Positions 1 through 5,575 of a DNA stretch of 14,568 bases are shown in pieces. Source of the DNA: an uncultured Muribaculaceae bacterium (GTDB lineage Bacteria > Bacteroidota > Bacteroidia > Bacteroidales > Muribaculaceae). Under the pieces are notes generated by a model that saw only the letters and a program-made list of their open reading frames with translations, ran no database searches and was not told the DNA's origin. The DNA lies in contig CAJTPK010000046.1 of assembly GCA_910578075.1 (NCBI GenBank), forward strand, positions 1 through 14,568. The letters run 5' to 3'. The position numbers and the translations under genes are program-made. Each line of letters begins with the position of its first letter. Position 1 is the stretch's first letter.

Positions 1-38
1 CGGGGGGCAATTTATCTGGTCAACCGGGGGGCAAATTC
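1..38. mobile_element. Probable IS21-like insertion sequence end (partial)
   Basis: Two direct copies of a C-G6-CAA(A)TT motif start at 1 and 25, a period of 24 bp, with GGTCAA between them. Read on the other strand this is a GTTGACC/GCCCCCCG repeat series. IS21-family elements commonly carry several such repeats near each end as transposase-binding sites. The element itself lies outside the window, so the family call is inference. A contig end inside a multicopy element would also explain why the sequence begins here. Confidence 0.45.
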
Positions 39-82
39 ACTGAGTTTTTCCATCTCAGCTATAAACTCCATCATAAGTTCCA

Positions 83-802
83 TTATTTCAATCCATGTTG
101 TGACTTGAAGGCTTCCTCCTCGATAAAATTTTCAAGCAAGGCTCGGCAAGCATCATTCTCGGTAAGATGATTGCTTAAAGTTTTGCCGACACCTCTATCA
201 TCTATATAGATCAGTTTGTAACGGTTGCCATCACGCATCACCACCATACAATCCGGTTTACTTGTCGTATCGAAGTCAAAATGCCAAGATTCAATGCCCA
301 TCGTCAAGAGATACTTTGTTACAGACGCTCTGTTCAATGGTTGTGATAACATTGGTTGTGACCAAAATTTTTCTAACCGCTCGTTGAGCATATCACACAC
401 TTTTCCGACCGGGACAAGAGTATTCACTATCCCTGTATTTTTACTGACTCCGGTCAAGTAGTCGGCTCTTATGAGTTTTGCGCCCACTTTTACTGTCACA
501 AACATCTCGACGTGCAGATACGGAATAATCTCATACCTCATTTTTGCCGGTATCAGATATTCGAGTCTGTCATCACATATCCTTGCAAGCGGCTTTCGCA
601 TCACTCTCAATATCAGCCAGACAAATCCAAGAATAACAACTAAAGAAAAGAAGACAACTCCGAAATAGCCGATGAATTTTTCTATACCCGCACGAGGATG
701 TATAGTCATGAGGTAACAACCCATGACAAGCAATAATCCGGCAAGTATAATACCAATTATTCGCCAGATACTCGGATATATGTCAGTTCGATGATCAGTC
801 AT
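83..802 (-). CDS. STM3941-like two-helix membrane protein with immunity-like C-terminus
   Basis: This 239-residue protein is predicted to sit in the inner membrane. Two hydrophobic helices occupy about residues 13-33 and 42-67, followed by a basic stop-transfer stretch (RVMRKP). The N-terminal half (helices, then a short PH-like stretch with IPYLHVEM near 92-99) resembles the STM3941 family. The last third (about 168-232) has a D-DG-RYKLIYIDDRG pattern and then an acidic helix, which loosely recalls small toxin-immunity domains. It is the last gene of the minus-strand operon, 3 bp after the preceding stop. Its 3' end lies only about 45 bp from the insertion-like left edge, and no terminator is visible. 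No catalytic motif is seen. The STM3941 link is a family impression. The immunity idea is inference from the C-terminal pattern and the operon. Confidence 0.6.
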   Translation of the reverse strand: MTDHRTDIYPSIWRIIGIILAGLLLVMGCYLMTIHPRAGIEKFIGYFGVVFFSLVVILGFVWLILRVMRKPLARICDDRLEYLIPAKMRYEIIPYLHVEMFVTVKVGAKLIRADYLTGVSKNTGIVNTLVPVGKVCDMLNERLEKFWSQPMLSQPLNRASVTKYLLTMGIESWHFDFDTTSKPDCMVVMRDGNRYKLIYIDDRGVGKTLSNHLTENDACRALLENFIEEEAFKSQHGLK

Positions 803-805
803 ATT

Positions 806-1879
806 TTAGTTTTGTCCGTATGAAATCCACAGTTCAGTCATTTCCTTATAATATGCCTGCATTGCCGGATTGTCAAGTCGGGCGATGGCTTCGTCTATGA
901 TTTTGCGGGATTGTGGAGTATACGTATAATAGAATCCAAGCGGTCTTGTCAAGGTCATTGATTTGTAGTCACGATTATTGTAAACCCACTTCAAGACCTT
1001 TTCAGGCTGTGGCAAGAATACATATTTGAAAAAATGATCAACGAATGATTCAGAGGAAGCCGCATCAACCATATTCCCCAATTCGTTCCATTGGTCAAGT
1101 ACTTTATTATCTGAATAAGGATAGCGGGTCAGTGAGAGCATATCATTCATTAGTTTCCATTCCTTATTACTGTCTGAACCTCGGCATAATCTGAATACAC
1201 CATCTTCATATCCGTCTTCCATAGTTATGTCGATTTTACCGTTCGGCTCTATGTTACAAGTCATTGATGCCATTTGAGAGTAGGTGGTTGTGTCCTTGTC
1301 GGTATTGACCTTATGTTCTATTTCTTTGTATTCATGGTTATATGTAAACTCATGGTCTCCGATAAAATACACTAAAGTATGATCGACGCATATTAACTCT
1401 GTTGAGTCTGACGGATTATCTAATAAATCCGACTTATCCCAATCGTTACCTGCGAACATTGCGTCAATCAGATGTCCGTCAGTATCGTATGTGGCAATAT
1501 ACACATCTTCGGCATCGCTAAAAAGATATTTGTATTGACATAGGATTACGTTGTCGTTTATTTGACGGACTGCTACAAGATATGCCGACGCGGTATCAGA
1601 CGGGGCAAAATCAGGAGTGATTATGCCTCTTAGTAATGAACACTGCTCATGAGTGGTGAGGAGAAAATCACGATCAGATGGGGCCGGCAAAGAATCATCT
1701 TTAGCGATAAGCGATTCATATTCTATGCCGAGCTTCTTTAGGAACTCAAAAGGCCTGTTGTCATCTATCGCTGCAATCGAGTCATGGCTGGGATCATTCG
1801 ATACCGACACAGAGCCTTTGCCTTTGCACGAGATACACAAGGTCAATATAGCTGTAATTATCAAAAGTATATGTTTCAT
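806..1879 (-). CDS. Predicted lipoprotein, function unknown (357 aa)
   Basis: I place the start at 1879 because the product then begins MKHILLIITAILTLCISC, a typical signal peptide with a lipobox-like LCISC. The in-frame ATG at 1936 would put a hydrophilic 19-residue extension before the signal peptide and overlap the upstream gene. The mature protein should be a lipid-anchored envelope protein of about 340 residues. It is acidic and rich in Asp, Tyr and Trp, and ends with an aromatic helix (MTELWISYGQN). It starts 4 bp after the stop of the gene at 1884 and ends 3 bp before the start of the one at 802, so it is co-transcribed. I do not recognise a named domain. Operon context with other short envelope proteins suggests an immunity or envelope-protection role, which is inference only. 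Confidence 0.7.
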   Translation of the reverse strand: MKHILLIITAILTLCISCKGKGSVSVSNDPSHDSIAAIDDNRPFEFLKKLGIEYESLIAKDDSLPAPSDRDFLLTTHEQCSLLRGIITPDFAPSDTASAYLVAVRQINDNVILCQYKYLFSDAEDVYIATYDTDGHLIDAMFAGNDWDKSDLLDNPSDSTELICVDHTLVYFIGDHEFTYNHEYKEIEHKVNTDKDTTTYSQMASMTCNIEPNGKIDITMEDGYEDGVFRLCRGSDSNKEWKLMNDMLSLTRYPYSDNKVLDQWNELGNMVDAASSESFVDHFFKYVFLPQPEKVLKWVYNNRDYKSMTLTRPLGFYYTYTPQSRKIIDEAIARLDNPAMQAYYKEMTELWISYGQN

Positions 1880-1883
1880 GGCT

Positions 1884-2459
1884 TTATCGTTTTGGCGGAT
1901 TGAACAACAGACGCCGATTATTTGCGAAATCATCATACAGGCTATCTACATGATGAAGCTGTGGTTTGGATACACCTCGCTTGTTTAGTGCTGTCAACCA
2001 TTCCTCTCTTGTTTCATGCCATTCAACAGAGTCGGTCGGCACATCAATTATCACAAAGCGTCGCATTTCCCAACCGTCATATTTATGACTTGGCATCTCC
2101 TTTAATGGAGTGAGTTTTTCTGTATAATAAAGATAGATTATAGAATCGTGCAATCCAACGCTCTCTACAGAACGCCGGGCCGTGGCGAGTGTAAATCCAC
2201 CGAACTTATCCGTGTTATCACGACGGATGCAGTCCCACACTTTCCCATCATCACCCCAAAGTGTAGAACACAATTCATACGGTGCAATCAATGGCACACG
2301 GTAATAATCCCATGCACCAGGGTCAGAATAAAAGTCAGTGCGAAAGGTACTATTAATTTCCTCTTTAATACGCTCCTTAACAGTATCGTATTTAGACTTT
2401 ATTCTTGAACAACCGCACATCAGTACAATAGAAATGCAAAACAACAAAGTTATTCTCAT
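1884..2459 (-). CDS. Predicted lipoprotein, function unknown (191 aa)
   Basis: The chosen start (ATG ending at 2459) gives MRITLLFCISIVLMCGC, an N-terminal signal with lipobox MCGC, so Cys17 is the likely lipidated residue. A longer reading from 2486 adds nine hydrophilic residues and is less likely. The start overlaps the stop of the gene at 2456-2713 by 4 bp (ATGA), indicating translational coupling. After the lipobox comes a charged helix (SKYDTVKERIKEEIN, which may act as a tether), then a compact mixed domain with many Trp and Tyr residues (GAWDYYRVPLIAPYEL). I do not recognise the family. Size, lipoprotein anchor and position in an operon of small envelope proteins suit a periplasmic binding or immunity protein, but nothing in the sequence proves it. 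Confidence 0.7.
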   Translation of the reverse strand: MRITLLFCISIVLMCGCSRIKSKYDTVKERIKEEINSTFRTDFYSDPGAWDYYRVPLIAPYELCSTLWGDDGKVWDCIRRDNTDKFGGFTLATARRSVESVGLHDSIIYLYYTEKLTPLKEMPSHKYDGWEMRRFVIIDVPTDSVEWHETREEWLTALNKRGVSKPQLHHVDSLYDDFANNRRLLFNPPKR

Positions 2460-2713
2460 CGCTTGCCTCCTTTCAGCCATAGGCAAATAAACATAAATAG
2501 AGCTACTGCATAGTTTGCATACACAAGATAACCCATATCTTTTATAGCGTGCCGTGAGTAGGTTCGTATGATTTCAATAGCATCCTGAGTGTTTCCTCCA
2601 GGCTCAAAATAAATTGATGTTACGTATTCTGGATAAAATATGCAACTGGCAATATTTAGAATTGCCAAAACTATCAACACTACAACGCCTATTATTTTCT
2701 GCCACTTTTTCAT
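2456..2713 (-). CDS. Small two-helix membrane protein (85 aa)
   Basis: This 85-residue protein has a basic start (MKKWQK), a first transmembrane helix at about residues 7-26, an external loop with the sequence FEPGGNTQDAIEIIRTYSRHA, and a second helix at about 61-79 ending in basic KGGKR. Both termini are therefore predicted to be cytoplasmic. It starts 3 bp after the stop of the secreted protein gene upstream and overlaps the lipoprotein gene downstream by 4 bp, so it is a genuine operon member. I do not recognise the family. Small two-helix proteins of this kind can be immunity proteins for membrane-targeting toxins, but that is only suggested by the setting. Confidence 0.7.
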   Translation of the reverse strand: MKKWQKIIGVVVLIVLAILNIASCIFYPEYVTSIYFEPGGNTQDAIEIIRTYSRHAIKDMGYLVYANYAVALFMFICLWLKGGKR

Positions 2714-2716
2714 AGC

Positions 2717-3493
2717 TCATCTGAGTAGATTAATGGATTCGACAATGCAATACGGATAAGGTATTGTCCTTTTAGAGTAGTGAAACACTTTCGGGTTAAA
2801 TACCCGGATTGTTATCTCAATCAGTTCATTTTCTGCCGGAGTTACCTCAATATCGTTATCACATTTACATGATAACGGAATGTAATACTCGTTTCCACGA
2901 TACAGGAATTCAAGTGATGTCAATGGGGTGCAGCCAAGCAGTTCCTTTATAACTATTTCGTCTTTGTCGCTCTGCTCAACAGCTTTGCCTAATGCTATAT
3001 ATATAACCGGTATCGTTATGGTAGCTACTCCGTTTTCGTCATACTTCATTTCCTTGAAGGCTTCGGTGCCATATTTATCAACTCCCGGCACGTCTTTTCT
3101 GACGTGCTTTCTCCATTCACTGCCATAATTTGCAGTGAGATAATCCATAATGACGGTGTTGTATTCGGACATTTGTCTATCGGAACAATATGCCATGCAC
3201 CCGAAGTCTTCGTAATCAACTCCAAATTTTCTGGTGAATTGCTCTTGCCCAACATACACAACCGGAGCAATACCACCCTGCAATAATAGTTTCGCTTCAC
3301 CGGATTGCCATTTATCCTTCGCAATCTTGGCAGAATAAGCGTCATCGTTCCATCCAAAATGACGCTCCGTTTCAGCAATTATGGAGTCAAGTTCAGATTG
3401 TTTTTTGCAATCAGTTAACTGACTTTGCGCCCATAGGTTACATGAAAGAGCAAAGCCAACACACAAAACCAATATTTTAGAGAGAGTAGCCAT
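2717..3493 (-). CDS. Predicted secreted protein, function unknown (258 aa)
   Basis: I choose the ATG at 3493, giving MATLSKILVLCVGFALSCNLWAQ, a signal peptide with a likely cleavage after LWA. A reading from 3631 adds 46 residues translated across a stem-loop and a -7-like element, so it is unlikely. The mature part contains a GxxWRK(H)VRKDVPG segment preceded by DFGCMAYC and YNTVIMDYL, a pattern I associate with secreted Bacteroidales proteins of unknown function. The C-terminal third looks like an immunoglobulin- or carboxypeptidase-like beta domain (VATITIPVIY, NEYYIPLSC, ELIEITIRVF). It is the first gene of the five-gene minus operon. A TAACTTTG element ends 3 bp before the ATG, so the message may be leaderless. 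Confidence 0.65.
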   Translation of the reverse strand: MATLSKILVLCVGFALSCNLWAQSQLTDCKKQSELDSIIAETERHFGWNDDAYSAKIAKDKWQSGEAKLLLQGGIAPVVYVGQEQFTRKFGVDYEDFGCMAYCSDRQMSEYNTVIMDYLTANYGSEWRKHVRKDVPGVDKYGTEAFKEMKYDENGVATITIPVIYIALGKAVEQSDKDEIVIKELLGCTPLTSLEFLYRGNEYYIPLSCKCDNDIEVTPAENELIEITIRVFNPKVFHYSKRTIPYPYCIVESINLLR

Positions 3494-3496
3494 ACG

Positions 3497-3504
3497 CAAA
3501 GTTA
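3497..3504 (-). promoter_or_regulatory. Bacteroidota -7 element TAACTTTG for the left operon
   Basis: TAACTTTG on the minus strand matches the Bacteroidota -7 consensus TAnnTTTG and ends only 3 bp before the ATG at 3493. No TTG is found 19-21 bp upstream, so the match is partial. If used, transcription would begin at or within a base or two of the start codon, giving a leaderless mRNA. Confidence 0.4.
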
Positions 3505-3545
3505 CAACAAATTTTTCGTAACTCGGTGATAATAGGGCAAGAAAA

Positions 3546-3583
3546 ATCCGCACCTCCACGGTAGCTACCATGAAAATGCGGAT
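3546..3583 (-). terminator. Stem-loop with U-tract, leftward terminator-like
   Basis: ATCCGCA at 3546-3552 pairs with TGCGGAT at 3577-3583, with a nested palindrome GGTAGCTACC in the loop. Read leftward the stem is followed by TTTTTC, which fits a Rho-independent terminator. It lies in the 5' region of the left operon with no minus-strand gene known upstream. It may insulate the operon from read-through or act as an attenuator. Confidence 0.4.
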
Positions 3584-3649
3584 AAAATCGCTATTTTTTC
3601 CCTCAGTAATCATCCCCGCAATACCAGCCATACTATTGCGCTATAACCC
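3584..3649. other. Short spacer between stem-loops
   Basis: The non-coding stretch between the left operon and the DUF3800 gene (3494-3795, about 300 bp) holds the terminator-like stem-loop, the conserved palindrome at 3650-3695, and a -7 element for each divergent gene. In this particular spacer nothing further is recognised apart from a T6 tract. Confidence 0.3.
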
Positions 3650-3735
3650 AGTTTGGTTTGGTTCGGGCACTATATATGCCCGATAAACTAAACCTATCTA
3701 ATATGTGGGAGGGCGAAAAGAAAAATCCCAGCGGA
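3650..3735. repeat. Conserved stem-loop repeat, copy 1
   Basis: GGTTTGGTT and CGGGCA (from about 3654) pair with TGCCCG and AACTAAACC (to about 3694), leaving a 3-nt bulge (ATA) on the right arm. The core of 18 bases at 3671-3688 is identical to 5451-5468, and similarity continues through a trailing A-rich AAAAGAAAAA tract in both. The two copies bracket the DUF3800 gene pair. The bulged arms resemble a structured recombination site, but a terminator or other conserved RNA structure is possible. Confidence 0.65.
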
Positions 3736-3783
3736 GTTATATTCTTTGAACGGACAAGGTTTTCATATCTCACGGATTTGTAG

Positions 3784-3791
3784 TAACTTTG
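3784..3791 (+). promoter_or_regulatory. -7 element TAACTTTG for the DUF3800 gene
   Basis: TAACTTTG matches TAnnTTTG and ends 4 bp before the ATG at 3796. At the -33 position with 19-bp spacing there is TTC instead of TTG, one mismatch. Transcription would start at the start codon or just before it, so translation would be leaderless or nearly so. The same element-to-ATG arrangement occurs for the divergent gene at 3493. Confidence 0.45.
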
Positions 3792-3795
3792 CAGT

Positions 3796-4515
3796 ATGGA
3801 GCAACTGCAAAAGGCATATTCAATATTTTGCGATGAGAGTTGTTATCTGCAATTTGATAACAGCGACATTATGTGCATTGGGGCAATAATTGTGCCTGAT
3901 GCAGACCTTGACGCTTATAAGGTCGAACTTAAACGCATAAAACGCAAATATGGCATCCTCCATGAATTGAAATGGAATACTGTAAGCCGCACGCATCTTG
4001 CCATGTATGACGAGATTCTGCGTTTGTTTTTTGAGTCATCAATGGTATTCCGCAGTGTGCTTATCAAGAACAAGTCGAATATTCAGGCTCATTCTTTGAA
4101 GCGTGATGAGTATAACCGGTTCTATTATTCAGTCATTGAACGCCTTATCCGGTTTTCTATCCGGCATAATTCCGACAGTGCCAATTCTTACCGAATTTTC
4201 CTTGACCTTAAAGACAATAACGGTAAAATCAAACTTGCTTCAATACACAGTGAACTGACAAACATGATAAGGACGAACGATAAAATACAGTCGTTGCAGA
4301 ATATCCGTTCACATGAATCGCAGTTTATCCAGCTTGCTGATATTATAATCGGAGCTATCACATACAGGTCAAGAGGTCTGAATGGGAGCGAGGCAAAATC
4401 CCACATTGTAAGACTTATCGAAGAATTGTCGGGTTACCATCTTGATGAAGGGACTGAGCCAGGAGATGACAAGTTCGCGATTTACGATTTTCAACCGAAG
4501 AAAAGAAATGGCTGA
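3796..4515 (+). CDS. DUF3800 domain protein, RNase H-fold-like
   Basis: The 239-residue product matches the DUF3800 pattern: an N-terminal strand with Asp-Glu (IFCDES, D13-E14), ELKW near 57-60, a strand ending in Asp (RIFLDLKD, D137), and the C-terminal IQLADIIIGAITY (D182). DUF3800 proteins are thought to have an RNase H-like fold in which these acidic residues would bind metal. The length is normal and the gene is intact. It is often found in mobile or defence-related regions. Its stop overlaps the next gene by 8 bp (ATGGCTGA), so the two are co-translated. The pair is bracketed by two copies of one stem-loop repeat. A nuclease role is inferred from the fold. The substrate is unknown. Confidence 0.8.
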   Translation: MEQLQKAYSIFCDESCYLQFDNSDIMCIGAIIVPDADLDAYKVELKRIKRKYGILHELKWNTVSRTHLAMYDEILRLFFESSMVFRSVLIKNKSNIQAHSLKRDEYNRFYYSVIERLIRFSIRHNSDSANSYRIFLDLKDNNGKIKLASIHSELTNMIRTNDKIQSLQNIRSHESQFIQLADIIIGAITYRSRGLNGSEAKSHIVRLIEELSGYHLDEGTEPGDDKFAIYDFQPKKRNG

Positions 4516-5044
4516 TAACGATATACTCGGAATGTTGCAGCCATATTTTGATTGCGAATTGTCGGTTGATGACAAGGACAAGATATTAGAGCTGCATGAG
4601 AGATTCAAGGATGATGTCTTAATCCAGAAGGTAAATCTTGATGGTGCCGAATTGATAATAAAGCCTTATCCATACAATCGCTCACATAAGGATGGGTTGC
4701 CCGATTGGTTTGACGGACTGCTTGAGAAGTTCGTCCATGTCATAACGCGGGATGCCAAAGAGGATAGGCGTAAAACAGCAAAAACGGTGAGAGAGTTTCG
4801 CTCAGAGCGAGCTGTGCGCGTCCATTGGATAAAGCCCATTTTAGAGAACGCCTCCGACAAACGTATCACGCGGTTCAGATATATTGAAAATTCCGGTCGG
4901 GAACGCGAATACTTTTGGTATCGCGCAAAAGGTTATATGGTTGTCGTGGAATATATAAATCCCAATTTTGCTTTAATTACCGGCTTCTGCGTTGACCAGT
5001 CCAATCACGCATACTATATGCGTAAGCTTCAGAACAAGGCATAA
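4508..5044 (+). CDS. Probable RelE/barnase-type (BECR fold) toxin-like protein
   Basis: The start at 4508 overlaps the DUF3800 stop by 8 bp and follows an A/G-rich stretch (GAAGAAAAGAA). An earlier in-frame ATG at 4442 lies well inside DUF3800 and is less likely. The product has 178 residues. Residues 1-95 look helical and charged. The C-terminal region has RAVRVHWIKPIL (101-112), RITRFRYIE (119-127), REYFWYRAKGYMVVVEY (133-149) and FALITGFCVD plus NHAYYMRKL (154-174). This beta-rich order with basic and aromatic residues resembles the BECR superfamily (barnase, EndoU, colicin E5/D, RelE) RNases, as in prophage and toxin-antitoxin proteins. The fold call is pattern recognition only. With DUF3800 it could form a toxin-antitoxin or abortive-infection pair. 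Confidence 0.6.
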   Translation: MADNDILGMLQPYFDCELSVDDKDKILELHERFKDDVLIQKVNLDGAELIIKPYPYNRSHKDGLPDWFDGLLEKFVHVITRDAKEDRRKTAKTVREFRSERAVRVHWIKPILENASDKRITRFRYIENSGREREYFWYRAKGYMVVVEYINPNFALITGFCVDQSNHAYYMRKLQNKA

Positions 5045-5068
5045 AAAAACCGCATTTACGGTAATGCG
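5042..5068 (-). terminator. Rho-independent terminator, leftward
   Basis: CCGCATT (5049-5055) and AATGCGG (5062-5068) form a perfect 7-bp stem with a 6-base loop. Read leftward it is followed by a T7 tract (5042-5048), an intrinsic terminator for minus-strand transcripts. It reaches the stop codon of the plus-strand gene. It could end the integrase transcript or the short transcript from the promoter at 5106-5135. Confidence 0.7.
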
Positions 5069-5102
5069 GCCAACCAAGTCTTTCGTTCTTCGATCGATGA
5101 CG
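5042..5102 (-). ncRNA. Candidate ~60-nt small RNA
   Basis: A full Bacteroidota promoter at 5106-5135 points leftward, and an intrinsic terminator ends at 5042. The expected transcript runs from about 5101 to 5042, roughly 60 nt, with no open reading frame of note. Its 3' hairpin with U-tract resembles small regulatory RNAs. It just reaches the stop codon of the toxin-like gene. Existence as an RNA is inferred from these signals only. Confidence 0.4.
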
Positions 5103-5105
5103 GTG

Positions 5106-5135
5106 CAAAGTTAGCGATTTTTTCTAACTCTACAA
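5106..5135 (-). promoter_or_regulatory. Bacteroidota promoter TTG-N19-TAACTTTG
   Basis: On the minus strand TTG (5133-5135) is followed by exactly 19 bases and then TAACTTTG (5106-5113), a very good match to the Bacteroidota -33/-7 consensus. There is no minus-strand gene to its left before the terminator at 5042-5068, so its product would be a short RNA, unless it is a remnant from a lost gene. Confidence 0.55.
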
Positions 5136-5287
5136 AATCAAAACAGCAATAGGCTAAGAAAGTTCAAAATTATATCGTCATCCAATAACTGCGACGGGCT
5201 GTCGCAGTATTTCTGCTCATTCAGATAGCCGCGCCATATTCTTCGATGCACTTTCGGAGGAGTGTAATTATAGAACTCTTACGTCAC
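5136..5287. other. Intergenic stretch with small hairpin at 5189-5207
   Basis: No open reading frame of merit is present. A perfect 7-bp stem (CTGCGAC / GTCGCAG, 5-base loop) lies at 5189-5207 and is followed by TATTTCT, too weak to call a terminator. The rest shows no recognised signal. Confidence 0.4.
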
Positions 5288-5324
5288 GCTTCCAAATCTA
5301 AGATTTTATAGCACATTTGGAAGC
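5288..5324. repeat. Palindrome 1 of a related pair
   Basis: GCTTCCAAAT (5288-5297) pairs perfectly with ATTTGGAAGC (5315-5324) around a 17-base loop. It shares CCAAATC, GCACATTTGG and a trailing TGATGGA with the palindrome at 5373-5410. The outer four base pairs differ in both arms together, so pairing is kept. No U-tract follows, so it is not an ordinary terminator. Confidence 0.7.
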
Positions 5325-5372
5325 TTGATGGAATGGAGGGTATGATAATCGTAGATAACGAAATTCCACGAG

Positions 5373-5410
5373 GGTGCCAAATCGCATATTTTTTATGCAC
5401 ATTTGGCACC
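5373..5410. repeat. Palindrome 2 of a related pair
   Basis: GGTGCCAAAT (5373-5382) pairs perfectly with ATTTGGCACC (5401-5410). Inside it GCATA / TATGC extends the stem over a T6 loop. It is an 85-bp-spaced relative of palindrome 1 with compensatory changes in the outer stem. It lies between the toxin-like gene and the recombinase gene. Confidence 0.7.
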
Positions 5411-5429
5411 GTGATGGATGTTATAAGTC

Positions 5430-5502
5430 GGATTGGTTTAGCTCGGGCTTTATATATGCCCGATAAACCAAACCTAATATACGACTGAGCAAAAGAAAAA
5501 AT
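5430..5502. repeat. Conserved stem-loop repeat, copy 2
   Basis: GGTTTA and CGGGC pair with GCCCG and TAAACC around a TTTATATAT loop, with unpaired GCT on one arm and A on the other. The core 5451-5468 is identical to 3671-3688, 1780 bp away. Outer GTCG/CGAC (5427-5430 and 5481-5484) may extend the stem. It is the third palindrome in a row before the recombinase gene. Confidence 0.65.
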
Positions 5503-5575
5503 CTTAATCCACTACATTGGGGAACTAACTTATGCAAAACGCACAAGGCGGGATACAGGTCAGACATCAAGACCT

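Noticed and set aside
1880..1936. Longer start for the 357-residue lipoprotein
   Set aside because: It would bury the signal peptide behind 19 hydrophilic residues and overlap the upstream gene in a way not seen elsewhere in the operon.
3494..3631. Longer start for the secreted protein gene
   Set aside because: The extension would precede a good signal peptide and be translated through a stem-loop and a -7 element.
4442..4507. Earlier start for the BECR-like gene inside DUF3800
   Set aside because: The ATG at 4508 gives the usual short stop/start overlap and has an A/G-rich stretch before it. The extension is only the shifted frame of the DUF3800 end.
5288..5475. CRISPR array
   Set aside because: Only two or three palindromes with uneven spacing and differing sequence, no unique spacers of constant length, and no cas gene in the window.
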